A stretch of 64,000 nt of DNA from CAZPNX01 sp964588285. GTDB lineage: Bacteria > Edwardsbacteria > AC1 > EtOH8. The DNA lies in assembly GCA_964588285.1 (NCBI GenBank), contig CAZPNX010000001.1, positions 124,001-188,000 of the forward strand, in the 5' to 3' direction. Made by a program: the position numbers and the translations under genes. Positions within the stretch are counted from its first letter, which is position 1; each line of letters opens with the position of its first letter. This document shows, in pieces, positions 43,610-51,764 of the stretch. The notes beneath the pieces are model-generated. The model searched no databases and was not told the DNA's origin. It saw only the letters and a program-made list of their open reading frames with translations.

Positions 43610-45130
43610 CTAACCCCGGCCCCTTCCCTCGAGGGAAGGGGTGGAGGGTTTGGGTTTGGCCCAGCTTTCCGAACTGGTAAAAAGACCTAAATGCCTTACC
43701 ACATGGTTCCGCACCAGCGTTCTCCTGTACATCGCCCCGCCGCGGACATCGCTGAAGGGCGAGCATTCGGCAACGGCCATCTCGGCCGCTTTTTCCATCA
43801 CTTCCTCGGTCAGCTTCTTCCCGGCAAGAGACTCGGCTGTCTTCCGGGCCAGCACCGGCGTCGGTGCCACCCCGCCTAGGGCTATCCTGGCCTCTTTCAC
43901 CTTTCCCTTTGAAAAACTGATTTTTACCGCCGAATTGACCGAGGAGATATCCACTGCCCGACGCTTGGCGCTTTTCAAAAAGATGTGAAAAGAACCGTCC
44001 AAAGGCACTTCCAACCGGACGATGACCTCGCGGTCTGCCAGACAGGTTCGGCGGTAAGACTTGTAAAATTCATCAATGGGCACAGTCCTGACGCCCCGGG
44101 GAGAGGCCAGCCTCAACTTGGCGCCCAGGGCCAACATCAGGACGCCGCCGTCGGCAATGGGCGAGGCATTGGCCAGGTTGCCTGCCAGGGTGGCGACGTT
44201 GCGCACCTGGGCCGAGGCCATCTGGGAGGCGGCCTCGGCCAGCACCGGCAGCCGGCGGCCGATGACCAGGCTTTCGATTATCTGGCTGAGGGTGACGTTG
44301 GCGCCGATGTATAAGGTCCGGCCGACCTGTTTGATTCCGTTAAGAGCTGCAATGCCGGAGATGTCCACCAGATGCTCGGGAAAGATCCGTTTGATGTTGC
44401 GGTCTACCATGACGTCGGTGCCGCCTGAAATCAGCCGGTACTGACGGCAGGATTTGAATCTTTTCAGCAGGGAGAAAAGTTGGGGCAGGGACTTGGGCGA
44501 GTGATAGGTTTTAGTCCTTTTCTCTTCTTCTTCCCCTGACTTAAGAACTTCAGGACCGGTCTTGATGGCTGTCAGACCTCGGCGTACCCTGGTTTCATAG
44601 CCCGGCAAAACATCCTTGCCAACAGAGATCAGCCTGTTATTAAGAGAGTCCGCCACCTGAAAAGCCGCCTGGCGTATGGACCGGTATCCGGTACAGCGGC
44701 AGAGGTTGCCCTCCAAAGACGCGTTTATTTCCTCGGTAGACGGGTTTTGATTACCGGAGAACAGACAGAACAGCGACATGATGACCCCGGGAGTGCAAAA
44801 GCCGCACTGGGTGGCCCGATTCTCCAAAATGGCCTGTTGCAGAGGATGCAACTTTTCTGCCTGAGCCAGACCTTCTATGGTGATAACATGCCTGCCGTGA
44901 AGCTTGGCCGCGGGCAATATGCATGAAGTAACGGCCTGGTATCGAATTCTTCCCTTATGCAGAGTTCCGAGGGCTACGGTGCAGGCCCCGCAGTCGCCCT
45001 CGGAGCAACCCTCCTTGGTGCCCGTCAAGCCCAGCCCGTTCCTGATAAGGTCCAATGCTGTTTGATCCGGCATTACCGGGAAGGTACACAGGCTCCCGTT
45101 TATATAAAATTTGATAATCAAGCTTTGCAT
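43610..45130 (-). CDS. Fused 2Fe-2S and FAD subunit of molybdenum hydroxylase 2
   Basis: 506 residues. Residues ~1-165 are the 2Fe-2S part, with C-S-E-G-D-C-G-A-C, C-G-F-C-T-P-G-V and N-L-C-R-C-T-G-Y. Residues ~215-490 are the FAD domain (CoxM/YgfM-like), with I-S-G-G-T-D-V-M-V, I-G-A-N-V-T-L-S-Q-I and T-L-A-G-N-L-A-N-A-S-P. This fusion passes electrons from the molybdenum subunit (next gene) to FAD. The last ~15 residues (P-S-T-P-S-L-E-G-R-G-R-G) come from a 22-bp palindrome at the 3' end, so the natural end of the family protein has been extended. No ribosome site is seen before the ATG; TATATT lies just upstream. Confidence 0.93.
   Translation of the reverse strand: MQSLIIKFYINGSLCTFPVMPDQTALDLIRNGLGLTGTKEGCSEGDCGACTVALGTLHKGRIRYQAVTSCILPAAKLHGRHVITIEGLAQAEKLHPLQQAILENRATQCGFCTPGVIMSLFCLFSGNQNPSTEEINASLEGNLCRCTGYRSIRQAAFQVADSLNNRLISVGKDVLPGYETRVRRGLTAIKTGPEVLKSGEEEEKRTKTYHSPKSLPQLFSLLKRFKSCRQYRLISGGTDVMVDRNIKRIFPEHLVDISGIAALNGIKQVGRTLYIGANVTLSQIIESLVIGRRLPVLAEAASQMASAQVRNVATLAGNLANASPIADGGVLMLALGAKLRLASPRGVRTVPIDEFYKSYRRTCLADREVIVRLEVPLDGSFHIFLKSAKRRAVDISSVNSAVKISFSKGKVKEARIALGGVAPTPVLARKTAESLAGKKLTEEVMEKAAEMAVAECSPFSDVRGGAMYRRTLVRNHVVRHLGLFTSSESWAKPKPSTPSLEGRGRG
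43620..43641. repeat. Perfect 22-bp palindrome inside the 3' end of the Fe-S/FAD gene
   Basis: CCCCTTCCCTC / GAGGGAAGGGG is fully self-complementary. It encodes the last residues of the upstream gene (before the stop at 43610) and lies between it and the molybdenum subunit. It resembles the dispersed palindromic repeats known in many genomes and could form an mRNA hairpin between the two cistrons. Confidence 0.8.
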
Positions 45131-45187
45131 GAGAATAATATAATTAAAGTAATAGTTTATTAATAATTGTTATTTCATTGTTTTTCT

Positions 45188-46900
45188 TTATGTTATGAAT
45201 AAGTCAATAAACTTGAATTCCTTGGCATCAACCAAGCCTTTGTCAGTCAATCTTAGTTCAGGGATGGGCACCAACGGTAGGAAACTCAGAGCGGCAAAGG
45301 GATCAGGCAAAGTGCATCCCAGGTCTTTGGCCGCATGGTTAAGCTCACGCACCCTCTGGGAGACATGTTCCAGGCTCTGGTCGCTCACCAACCCGGCCAC
45401 CGGCAGGGCCAGCTCGGCCAGGACCTGTCCGTCGGCCACCACCACCTGGCCGCCGCCCATCTCGATGACCCGGATGGCCGCCTTGAGCATGTCGGCGTCG
45501 CTGGCACCCAGCACCCCCAGGTTGTGGCTGTCGTGGGCCACCGAGGAGGCGAAGGCCCCCCGCTTGATGCCGAAGCCGCGGACGAAGCCCAGCCCCACGT
45601 TCTTGGCCGCCCGGTGCCGCTCGATGACGGCGAACTTGACGATGTCCCGCTCGGTGTCGGACACCGCCATCCCGTCGACTATCGTGGCCTGGTCTGTGAT
45701 GTGCCGGGTGACTATCTGCCCGGGCACCATCTGCATGATCCTGACCTTGGTGCCCTTGGCCGGCACGGCAAAAGTTGACTCATAGAGCCACTGGACGTTC
45801 ATGGTGCCCCGGATGTAGGTATGGTCGATGTCCTGGGTCTTGAAAAGGGCCTTGCCGTCCTCGGCCACCAGCTCTCCCTTTTTGAACACCATCCGCGGCC
45901 TGATGTTCTTCAGGTCGTCGAAGACCACCATGTCGGCCCAGTAGCGGGGCAGCAGGGCCCCGATGTTCTTCAGTCGGTAGAACCGGGCGGTGTTGATGGT
46001 GGCTATCTGGATGGCGGTCACCGGATCGATCCCGTGGCTGACGGCGATTCTGATATTGTTGTCGATGTGCCCCTCGCTGATGAGCGAGGCCGGATGCCGG
46101 TCATCGGTGACAAAGCTGAAGTTTCGGGCGTTCTGGGTGTTGATCAGGGGCAACAGGGACGTCATGTTCTTCTCCGAGGACCCTTCCCTTAGGTGGATGT
46201 GCATCCCCAGACGCAGTTTTTCCCGCGCCTCCTCCAGTCCGATGCACTCATGGTCCGAGCGCGGCCCGGCCAGAACATAGGCGTTCAACGCCTTGCCGGA
46301 AAGTCCGGGGGCGTGGCCGTCGATCTGCTTGTCCCGTCCCACATGCAGCTTGTTGAGGATATCCTTGTCCCCGAACAGAACCCCGGGATAGTTCATCATC
46401 TCGCCCACCCCCACCACCCGCGGCTCGCTGACCAAAAGGTGGAGATCGTAGGCCGAGAGCCTGGCGCCGCTGGTTTCCAGGTCGGTGGCCGGCACGCAGG
46501 AGGGCAGCATCACAAAGACGTCCAGGGGCAGGTTATCGCGCTCCTCCAGCACATAGCGGATGCCGTCCATGCCCAGGACGTTGGCGAACTCGTGGGGGTC
46601 GGCGATGACCGCCCCGGTGCCCAGGGGCACCACCGCTCGGGCGAACTCGGTCACCGTCAGCATCGAGCTTTCGAGGTGGATGTGGCCGTCGATGAAGCTG
46701 GGAGCCAGGTAGGAGCCCTTGAGGTCGACCGTCCGGTGGCTTTCATAGTCCCCGAAGCCCACGATCCGGCCGTCCACCGCCGCCAGGTTCGTTTTGTAGA
46801 TCTCGCCGGAGACCACGTTGACCAACTGGGCATTTTTCAGCAGCAGGTCCACCGGCTCCTTTCCCAATGCCCGGTTTATTTTGTCCTCTACTTTGCGCAT
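45188..46900 (-). CDS. ade: Adenine deaminase
   Basis: 570 residues, typical length. The metal motif I-D-G-H-I-H-L-E-S-S lies near residue 70, then D-P-H-E-F-A-N near 101, and D-D-R-H-P-A near 266. The C-terminal half has V-A-H-D-S-H-N and G-G-G-Q-V-V-V, as in bacterial Ade. It converts adenine to hypoxanthine, feeding the neighbouring xanthine dehydrogenase-type enzymes. It is the first gene of the island, followed after 57 AT-rich bases by the fused Fe-S/FAD gene. The gap before it (to 47043) holds a palindromic repeat. Confidence 0.95.
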   Translation of the reverse strand: MRKVEDKINRALGKEPVDLLLKNAQLVNVVSGEIYKTNLAAVDGRIVGFGDYESHRTVDLKGSYLAPSFIDGHIHLESSMLTVTEFARAVVPLGTGAVIADPHEFANVLGMDGIRYVLEERDNLPLDVFVMLPSCVPATDLETSGARLSAYDLHLLVSEPRVVGVGEMMNYPGVLFGDKDILNKLHVGRDKQIDGHAPGLSGKALNAYVLAGPRSDHECIGLEEAREKLRLGMHIHLREGSSEKNMTSLLPLINTQNARNFSFVTDDRHPASLISEGHIDNNIRIAVSHGIDPVTAIQIATINTARFYRLKNIGALLPRYWADMVVFDDLKNIRPRMVFKKGELVAEDGKALFKTQDIDHTYIRGTMNVQWLYESTFAVPAKGTKVRIMQMVPGQIVTRHITDQATIVDGMAVSDTERDIVKFAVIERHRAAKNVGLGFVRGFGIKRGAFASSVAHDSHNLGVLGASDADMLKAAIRVIEMGGGQVVVADGQVLAELALPVAGLVSDQSLEHVSQRVRELNHAAKDLGCTLPDPFAALSFLPLVPIPELRLTDKGLVDAKEFKFIDLFIT

Positions 46901-46931
46901 TTTAATCTCTTCGCTTACTCCACGTTTTCTC

Positions 46932-47021
46932 GTCCCCTCTCGAGAGTGGCAGGGGTGTGTTGTCTTTCGTTCGATCTGAGCCTACTGACACACCCCTTGC
47001 TCCCCACTTAATAGAGGGGAC
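46932..47021. repeat. Intercistronic palindromic (REP/BIME-like) element
   Basis: Outer arms GTCCCCTCT and AGAGGGGAC are exact 9-bp inverted repeats. Inside them AGGGGTGTGT (46951-46960) and ACACACCCCT (46988-46997) form a second exact pair. The same layout recurs at 59869-59943. It lies between the lpxL-like gene and ade. Confidence 0.75.
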
Positions 47022-47043
47022 GCCGTCAACTTAGCGTGTCAGT

Positions 47044-47928
47044 TTAGACCGGCGGCCTGGTCTTCCAACGGCGATGCACCCAGTACCAGTGATCGGGGTG
47101 CTCCCGGATATAGCCGGATATGATCGAGTTCAGTTCTTGGGTCAATCTAAAAACCTCGGACTCGGCCGGCTGGTCGAACTTGGGGTAAATTATGTCGTGT
47201 ATGTATCCGATGTGCTTTCCCCTAAAAATCCTGACGATGGCGCCAGGGATCAGAGGGGCCCCGGCCTTGTAGGCCAGCAGGGCCGGACCGCGGGCGGTTG
47301 AGGCCGGATGGCCCAGGAAGTCGCAGAAGATTCCGTCAGAGCCGGCATCCTGATCGATGAGCACGGCCACGAACCGGTTCTGCCTGAGGGCCCGGAAGAT
47401 CTCTCGGGCAGCGTCGCGCTTGTATATTATCTCCGAACCCTTGCCGCGCCTCAGCCGGTTCAGCTGCTCGTCCACCCGACGGTTGTGCTGGGGATAGACC
47501 ACCATGCTCAGCGGGTATCCGGCGCAGGCGATGGCCGCCCCATAGAGCTCCCAGTTGCCGAAATGGGCGGTCACCAGAAGGGCTCCTTTCCCTCCCTTAC
47601 GAGCCTCTTCGAAATGCTCCAGCCCCTGGAATTCCACGGAATTGAGGACCTCGGTCCGTGACATCGCAGGGAATCGCAGCAGCTCGGCCAGGTTGCGCCC
47701 CAGATTGCGATACAGGCTCCCGGCGATCGCCTTTCGCCACCTCTGCGGCCTTTCCGGGAAGACCCGCTCCAAGTTGGATAAGGCCACCCCCCGCCTGATC
47801 CCCAGTCCGTAAACCAGCAAGCCCAGCCCCGCGCCCAGCTCCAGGGACGCCTTCAGGGGAAGCGCCCTGAAAATAAAACCGGCCGCCGACAGCATCCAGT
47901 ATTGGAGCAGGTAGCCCAGGGTCTTCAT
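47044..47928 (-). CDS. LpxL/HtrB-family lipid A-type acyltransferase
   Basis: 294 residues from ATG 47928, which overlaps the DUF362 stop as ATGA. A hydrophobic N-terminus (YLLQYWMLSAAGFIFRALPL) anchors it to the inner membrane. T-A-H-F-G-N-W-E near residue 120 is the H-X4-E/D acyltransferase motif. Relatives add the secondary acyl chains to lipid A. This supports a lipopolysaccharide outer membrane, although some members acylate other lipids. The longer open frame upstream overlaps the DUF362 gene and is not used. Confidence 0.9.
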   Translation of the reverse strand: MKTLGYLLQYWMLSAAGFIFRALPLKASLELGAGLGLLVYGLGIRRGVALSNLERVFPERPQRWRKAIAGSLYRNLGRNLAELLRFPAMSRTEVLNSVEFQGLEHFEEARKGGKGALLVTAHFGNWELYGAAIACAGYPLSMVVYPQHNRRVDEQLNRLRRGKGSEIIYKRDAAREIFRALRQNRFVAVLIDQDAGSDGIFCDFLGHPASTARGPALLAYKAGAPLIPGAIVRIFRGKHIGYIHDIIYPKFDQPAESEVFRLTQELNSIISGYIREHPDHWYWVHRRWKTRPPV

Positions 47929-49037
47929 CGTAACAGGCCGGCCAGCAGGCTCTTCTTTTGGGAGATCGCGTGCTCCGGGCAGATCTCCTGACAGCAGAGG
48001 CAATTGATGCAAAGCCGGTAGTTGAAGGTCGGAATCTTCTCCGAAAGCGACAAGGCGCTGACCGGACAACTTTCCACGCAGGCTCCGCATTTGACGCACT
48101 TTAGAGGATCTATCATCGGTCTGATCCAGAAAAGCCTGGCTCCGGCCCTGGCCAGAGAAGAGGGGATCAAAGAATACCTCCAAAGCGACGGCCAACGAAA
48201 ATCGCTTCTCACCATGGGAACATCCCCAGTCAGCTCAATATTCTTGATGTCCCCCTGGCCCAGCCCCCTTTTATAGGCGATGGCCGTGGTCGGAACCTTG
48301 AAAGGTTCCATTCCCAGCAGATAGGCGGCCGCAGCGTCCACCGCCACCCCGTCGGCCCCGGCCATGATGAAGCCCAGCTCTTTTGGGTCTCCGGCCGAGG
48401 GCCCGGCCCCGTCCATGCCCACCACTGCGTCCACTATGTTAAGATGAGGTTTTACTAATGAGAAGATGTCGACCACCAGGTCGGAAAACTCGCGCGGTTT
48501 GGGCTCCTCGCGGTGATGCATGGACTTGCGGATTCCGGGCACGGCGCCGTACATGTTTTTAACGGCGCAGGTGAGCACCGTCAGGCTGTGGGTCTTGAGC
48601 TTCGGGATGTTTATGACCACATCGGCGTCCAGCACCGGGCGGGCGATGTAGTACTTCCGATTCCCCACCCTCTTTTCGTAAACGCCCGATTTCTCGAAGC
48701 TGACCAGCTCCGCCCTCTGCCTTCGACAGACATCGGCGGTGCCGGTAGTTTCCCAATAAGTCTTGAGATCGGAGATTTTACCGCCGGGGCTGTCGCCGAC
48801 CACCGGGATCCCCCCGGCCTGCTTCACCAGAACAATGGCTGCCTCCAGCACCGCGGGATGGGTGGTGATGGCCTCCTCGGGTTTTTTGGCCGAGAGAAGG
48901 TTGGGCTTGATGAGTACTTTGGCGTTTTTCTCGATATATTTATTTATACCACCAATTAATTCAACTGAATCAAATACAGCTTTACTAACGTTTTGATCAG
49001 TGTAAGAATTGCACGTTTTAATAGATACCCTAACCAT
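47925..49037 (-). CDS. DUF362-family protein with C-terminal 2[4Fe-4S] ferredoxin domain
   Basis: 370 residues. The DUF362 part (~1-300) has L-I-K-P-N-L-L, T-T-H-P-A-V, V-V-G-D-S-P-G-G and I-N-I-P-K-L-K-T-H-S. The C-terminal ferredoxin motifs are C-V-K-C-G-A-C-V-E-S-C-P and C-I-N-C-L-C-C-Q-E-I-C-P. Members are redox or iron-sulfur proteins of poorly known role. The start forms a TAATG junction with the SIR2-like gene, and the ribosome site GAGGGGG lies inside the end of that gene. The first ~35 codons are AT-rich like the SIR2-like gene, but the residue pattern is normal for the family. Confidence 0.9.
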   Translation of the reverse strand: MVRVSIKTCNSYTDQNVSKAVFDSVELIGGINKYIEKNAKVLIKPNLLSAKKPEEAITTHPAVLEAAIVLVKQAGGIPVVGDSPGGKISDLKTYWETTGTADVCRRQRAELVSFEKSGVYEKRVGNRKYYIARPVLDADVVINIPKLKTHSLTVLTCAVKNMYGAVPGIRKSMHHREEPKPREFSDLVVDIFSLVKPHLNIVDAVVGMDGAGPSAGDPKELGFIMAGADGVAVDAAAAYLLGMEPFKVPTTAIAYKRGLGQGDIKNIELTGDVPMVRSDFRWPSLWRYSLIPSSLARAGARLFWIRPMIDPLKCVKCGACVESCPVSALSLSEKIPTFNYRLCINCLCCQEICPEHAISQKKSLLAGLLR

Positions 49038-50068
49038 TACCCCCTCATAAATTCCTTGTGCCAGCTTTCTAGAATATCCGAAGAGAACAAAAAAGTTTTT
49101 TCTCTATGATTTTCACGTATAAATTTATTACCACCGATATATGTTGTAATATCAGAGTTGGAATACTTTAACTTTGGGAATATGAATAGGTCTTTGTATC
49201 GCTTCTCAGTGCTGCCGTCGCTGTCTTTGCAAATGACGTCAATATTTTTAAGATGCTTTGAATCTTTTAAGGCATTGGCAAATAAATACTTCACATAATT
49301 ATCCGATAACGGTAAAGAATAACCTAAAATTCTGATGTAATTTGCATCTCTAATTAAGACATGTGCTCTTTTCCAATATTCTCTTAAATAGTGAGGGTGT
49401 CTTTTGTTCCACGTAGGGGGTATTATATCCGCGTTCAGTGAACCGTGCAATTTTGAAATGTATAAAGTATTGACATCCGAATCGTTATTTATACTTATTG
49501 ATTGTTTTGTTCCAAAGTTTTCATTTATAAAATTAACAATACTTTCAATAACTAAATCGTAATTTAAAGTTATTATCGAGTAATTATTGCTTTTTGGAAC
49601 GATACTAAAGTCAACAATCTTTCTACCGTCTGTTAAATTAACACGTTTAAACTCAATATTAAACATTGCTGATATAAAATGTCCGTATGATTGATAATTA
49701 CGGTTAAAAATAAAATCTTCCCAGTTCCCTGTATTGAATACTACTTCATCTAATTCTATTGCCGGAGTATAATAAGCAATAACATCTTTTAAATACTTTT
49801 TATACTTATCAACAAGATCATCTTTATCATCAATGTAATAATTCATCTCCATAATTGATAATATTTCTTCAATATTCGTAAGATCACTATTTAAATAATT
49901 CTTTAAATAAGAAATTGCTTTTATTAGATCATATATTTCGTTAAAATGTGCATAGTTTGTTTGATTTTCAAAAAACATGTCTTTTGATTTTTTAATAAAG
50001 TTATGCATAAGTGGTAAACCGAGCGGTGCAGAAAAACCAGCACCTAAAATATACACAACTTTCTCCAT
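49037..50068 (-). CDS. SIR2-like domain protein, AT-rich (putative defence gene)
   Basis: 343 residues. It begins with Y-I-L-G-A-G-F-S-A-P-L-G-L-P, the NAD-binding start of SIR2/STALD-type proteins. Then come I-T-L-N-Y-D, S-K-L-H-G-S-L-N and R-I-L-G-Y-S-L-P-L-S-D-N-Y, as in SIR2_2 defence proteins. Such domains deplete NAD+ on phage infection in several systems. G+C is far below the neighbours: two sample stretches hold 15 of 60 bases (49561-49620) and 11 of 60 (49861-49920). It is wedged between dprA and DUF362, which suggests horizontal transfer. GAGG precedes the ATG. No helicase, nuclease or sensor gene is adjacent. Confidence 0.82.
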   Translation of the reverse strand: MEKVVYILGAGFSAPLGLPLMHNFIKKSKDMFFENQTNYAHFNEIYDLIKAISYLKNYLNSDLTNIEEILSIMEMNYYIDDKDDLVDKYKKYLKDVIAYYTPAIELDEVVFNTGNWEDFIFNRNYQSYGHFISAMFNIEFKRVNLTDGRKIVDFSIVPKSNNYSIITLNYDLVIESIVNFINENFGTKQSISINNDSDVNTLYISKLHGSLNADIIPPTWNKRHPHYLREYWKRAHVLIRDANYIRILGYSLPLSDNYVKYLFANALKDSKHLKNIDVICKDSDGSTEKRYKDLFIFPKLKYSNSDITTYIGGNKFIRENHREKTFLFSSDILESWHKEFMRG

Positions 50069-50083
50069 TTTTTATCCTCACAG

Positions 50084-51181
50084 TTATGCTTTTATATACA
50101 TCTTGCCCGGCAGCTGCCTCACCAGCCCCCTCATCTCCAGATCGAACAGCGCCCGCAGTACTTCGGTGACGCTGCGCTGGGCCTGTTGGGCCAGGCTGTC
50201 CACGTGCCGGGGCTGGTCCGAGAGCAGTTCGAATATCGGTTCCTCCTCCTTGCCCAGCCTGGGCGCCGTTTGCTTGAGGTCTGTTTTTCGGAGCCCGGCC
50301 ATTTGGGGCCGCAGTTCCTCGATGATGTCGTTGACCGACTGCACCAGCTTGGCCCCGTGCTTGATGAGCCGGTTGGTGCCCGAGCTGGCCTCCGAGCTGA
50401 TGGGGCCGGGAACGGCGAACACCTCGCGTCCCTGATCGGCCGCCCAGCGCACCGAGGAAAAAACGCCGCTGTCGGCCCGGGCCTCCACCGCCACCACCCC
50501 CAGCGACATCCCGGTGATTATCCGGTTGCGGTTGGGGAAATGCCCAGCCAGCGGACCCTCTCCCATGGGGTATTCGGATATCACCGCGCCGCAAGCCGCT
50601 ATCTGGTCGCGTAGTTTTAAATTCTCCGGGGGATAGACCACGTCCACCCCGCACCCCAGCACGGCCACGGTCGGTTCACCGGCCGACAAGGCCCCGCGGT
50701 GGGCGGAGCTGTCGATTCCCCGGGCCATGCCGCTGACCACCAGAAACCCGGCCGAGGAGAGATCCCTTCCCAGAAGCTCGGCCGTGGCCTTGCCGTATTG
50801 GGTGGCCAGCCGCGAGCCGACCACCGCCACCACCGGTTTGGCATTGAGCTCGCAGGATCCCTTGACGAAAAGCACCGGCGGAGCATCATCGGTTTTTTTA
50901 AGCAGGGCGGGATAATCGGGCTGGTCGATGGTCAGCAAAAAGGCTTGGTGCCTGGCCATGGCCTGCTGTTGGGAGACCGCCCAGTTGTCATCCCGGTGGC
51001 CGGCGATGGCTGAGGCCGTTTTGGCGTCTATCTGATCGACCGTTCTCAGTTGGCTGTCCGATGCCTGGAAAACGGCCTGAGGTTCGCCGAAACGGGCCAA
51101 CAGGGCCCGATAACGAACCGGACCCACCCCGGGCACGGACAGCAGCCTTAGCCACCAGTAAGCAGCGTCAGGATTCCTCAT
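50084..51181 (-). CDS. dprA: DNA-processing protein DprA
   Basis: 365 residues. The Rossmann-fold core has V-G-S-R-L-A-T-Q-Y-G, S-G-M-A-R-G-I-D-S-S-A-H and V-L-G-C-G-V-D-V-V-Y-P, which are diagnostic. The N-terminal region resembles a helix-hairpin-helix (V-P-G-V-G-P-V-R-Y). The C-terminal ~65 residues form the winged-helix domain. It loads RecA on incoming single-stranded DNA in transformation. It overlaps the HEAT-repeat gene by 14 bases. The last codons lie at the edge of the AT-rich segment. Confidence 0.96.
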   Translation of the reverse strand: MRNPDAAYWWLRLLSVPGVGPVRYRALLARFGEPQAVFQASDSQLRTVDQIDAKTASAIAGHRDDNWAVSQQQAMARHQAFLLTIDQPDYPALLKKTDDAPPVLFVKGSCELNAKPVVAVVGSRLATQYGKATAELLGRDLSSAGFLVVSGMARGIDSSAHRGALSAGEPTVAVLGCGVDVVYPPENLKLRDQIAACGAVISEYPMGEGPLAGHFPNRNRIITGMSLGVVAVEARADSGVFSSVRWAADQGREVFAVPGPISSEASSGTNRLIKHGAKLVQSVNDIIEELRPQMAGLRKTDLKQTAPRLGKEEEPIFELLSDQPRHVDSLAQQAQRSVTEVLRALFDLEMRGLVRQLPGKMYIKA

Positions 51182-51764
51182 CCTCGAACTTCGCTTCCTG
51201 TTTGCCGGCCGCCTTCATGGCCGTTCTCAATTTCTGCAGCATCTCAGGAACGACGGGCGAAGAAACCTGTTCCTCAAAGTCGGCCTGGGTAAAGGCAAGA
51301 TTTTTCTGTTTGATGAAATCGTTCAAAGCCGACCTCTGCTCCGGAGCCATAGAGGCCGCCATCGCTTTTAAGCGTTCGCTGTCAAGGCCGTTCAATATCA
51401 AGGCAATTGCGGCTCGGGCCGATTCGGCCACGCTGCGGTTGGTATCTTTGGCCACCAAGCAAAGCGGCCCCAGAGAAGAAGGGTCGCCCATTATCCTTAG
51501 GGCCTGGACCGCCGCTGCCCGAGAGAACCAAACTCCTGAGTTCAACAGGCGGCAGAGCGGGGCCACCATCGGCCGGCCCAGCTTGGCCGCTTTCCCGATG
51601 GCATACTCCCTCAGGCTCCAGCTTTGGTCCTGCAGGGCTTTGACTAAAAGGGCGGCCGCCTCGGCGGTTCCCAGCTCGGCGGCCAGATCCACTGCCCATC
51701 GCCTTTTTCTGGGATCCTGGGACTTGAAAAGCTCCACGGCTTGATTTATGTCACCCTCGGACAT
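51168..51764 (-). CDS. HEAT-repeat protein
   Basis: 198 residues. Two to three PBS-lyase/HEAT-like helix pairs are visible: R-R-W-A-V-D-L-A-A-E-L-G near residue 21, W-S-L-R-E-Y-A-I-G-K-A-A, and F-S-R-A-A-A-V-Q-A-L. The C-terminal end is acidic (KFEDEES). HEAT proteins act as protein scaffolds. It overlaps obgE by 14 bases upstream and dprA by 14 downstream, so it is co-translated with both. No specific partner is known. A short signal peptide is absent, so it is probably cytoplasmic. Confidence 0.8.
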   Translation of the reverse strand: MSEGDINQAVELFKSQDPRKRRWAVDLAAELGTAEAAALLVKALQDQSWSLREYAIGKAAKLGRPMVAPLCRLLNSGVWFSRAAAVQALRIMGDPSSLGPLCLVAKDTNRSVAESARAAIALILNGLDSERLKAMAASMAPEQRSALNDFIKQKNLAFTQADFEEQVSSPVVPEMLQKLRTAMKAAGKQEAKFEDEES

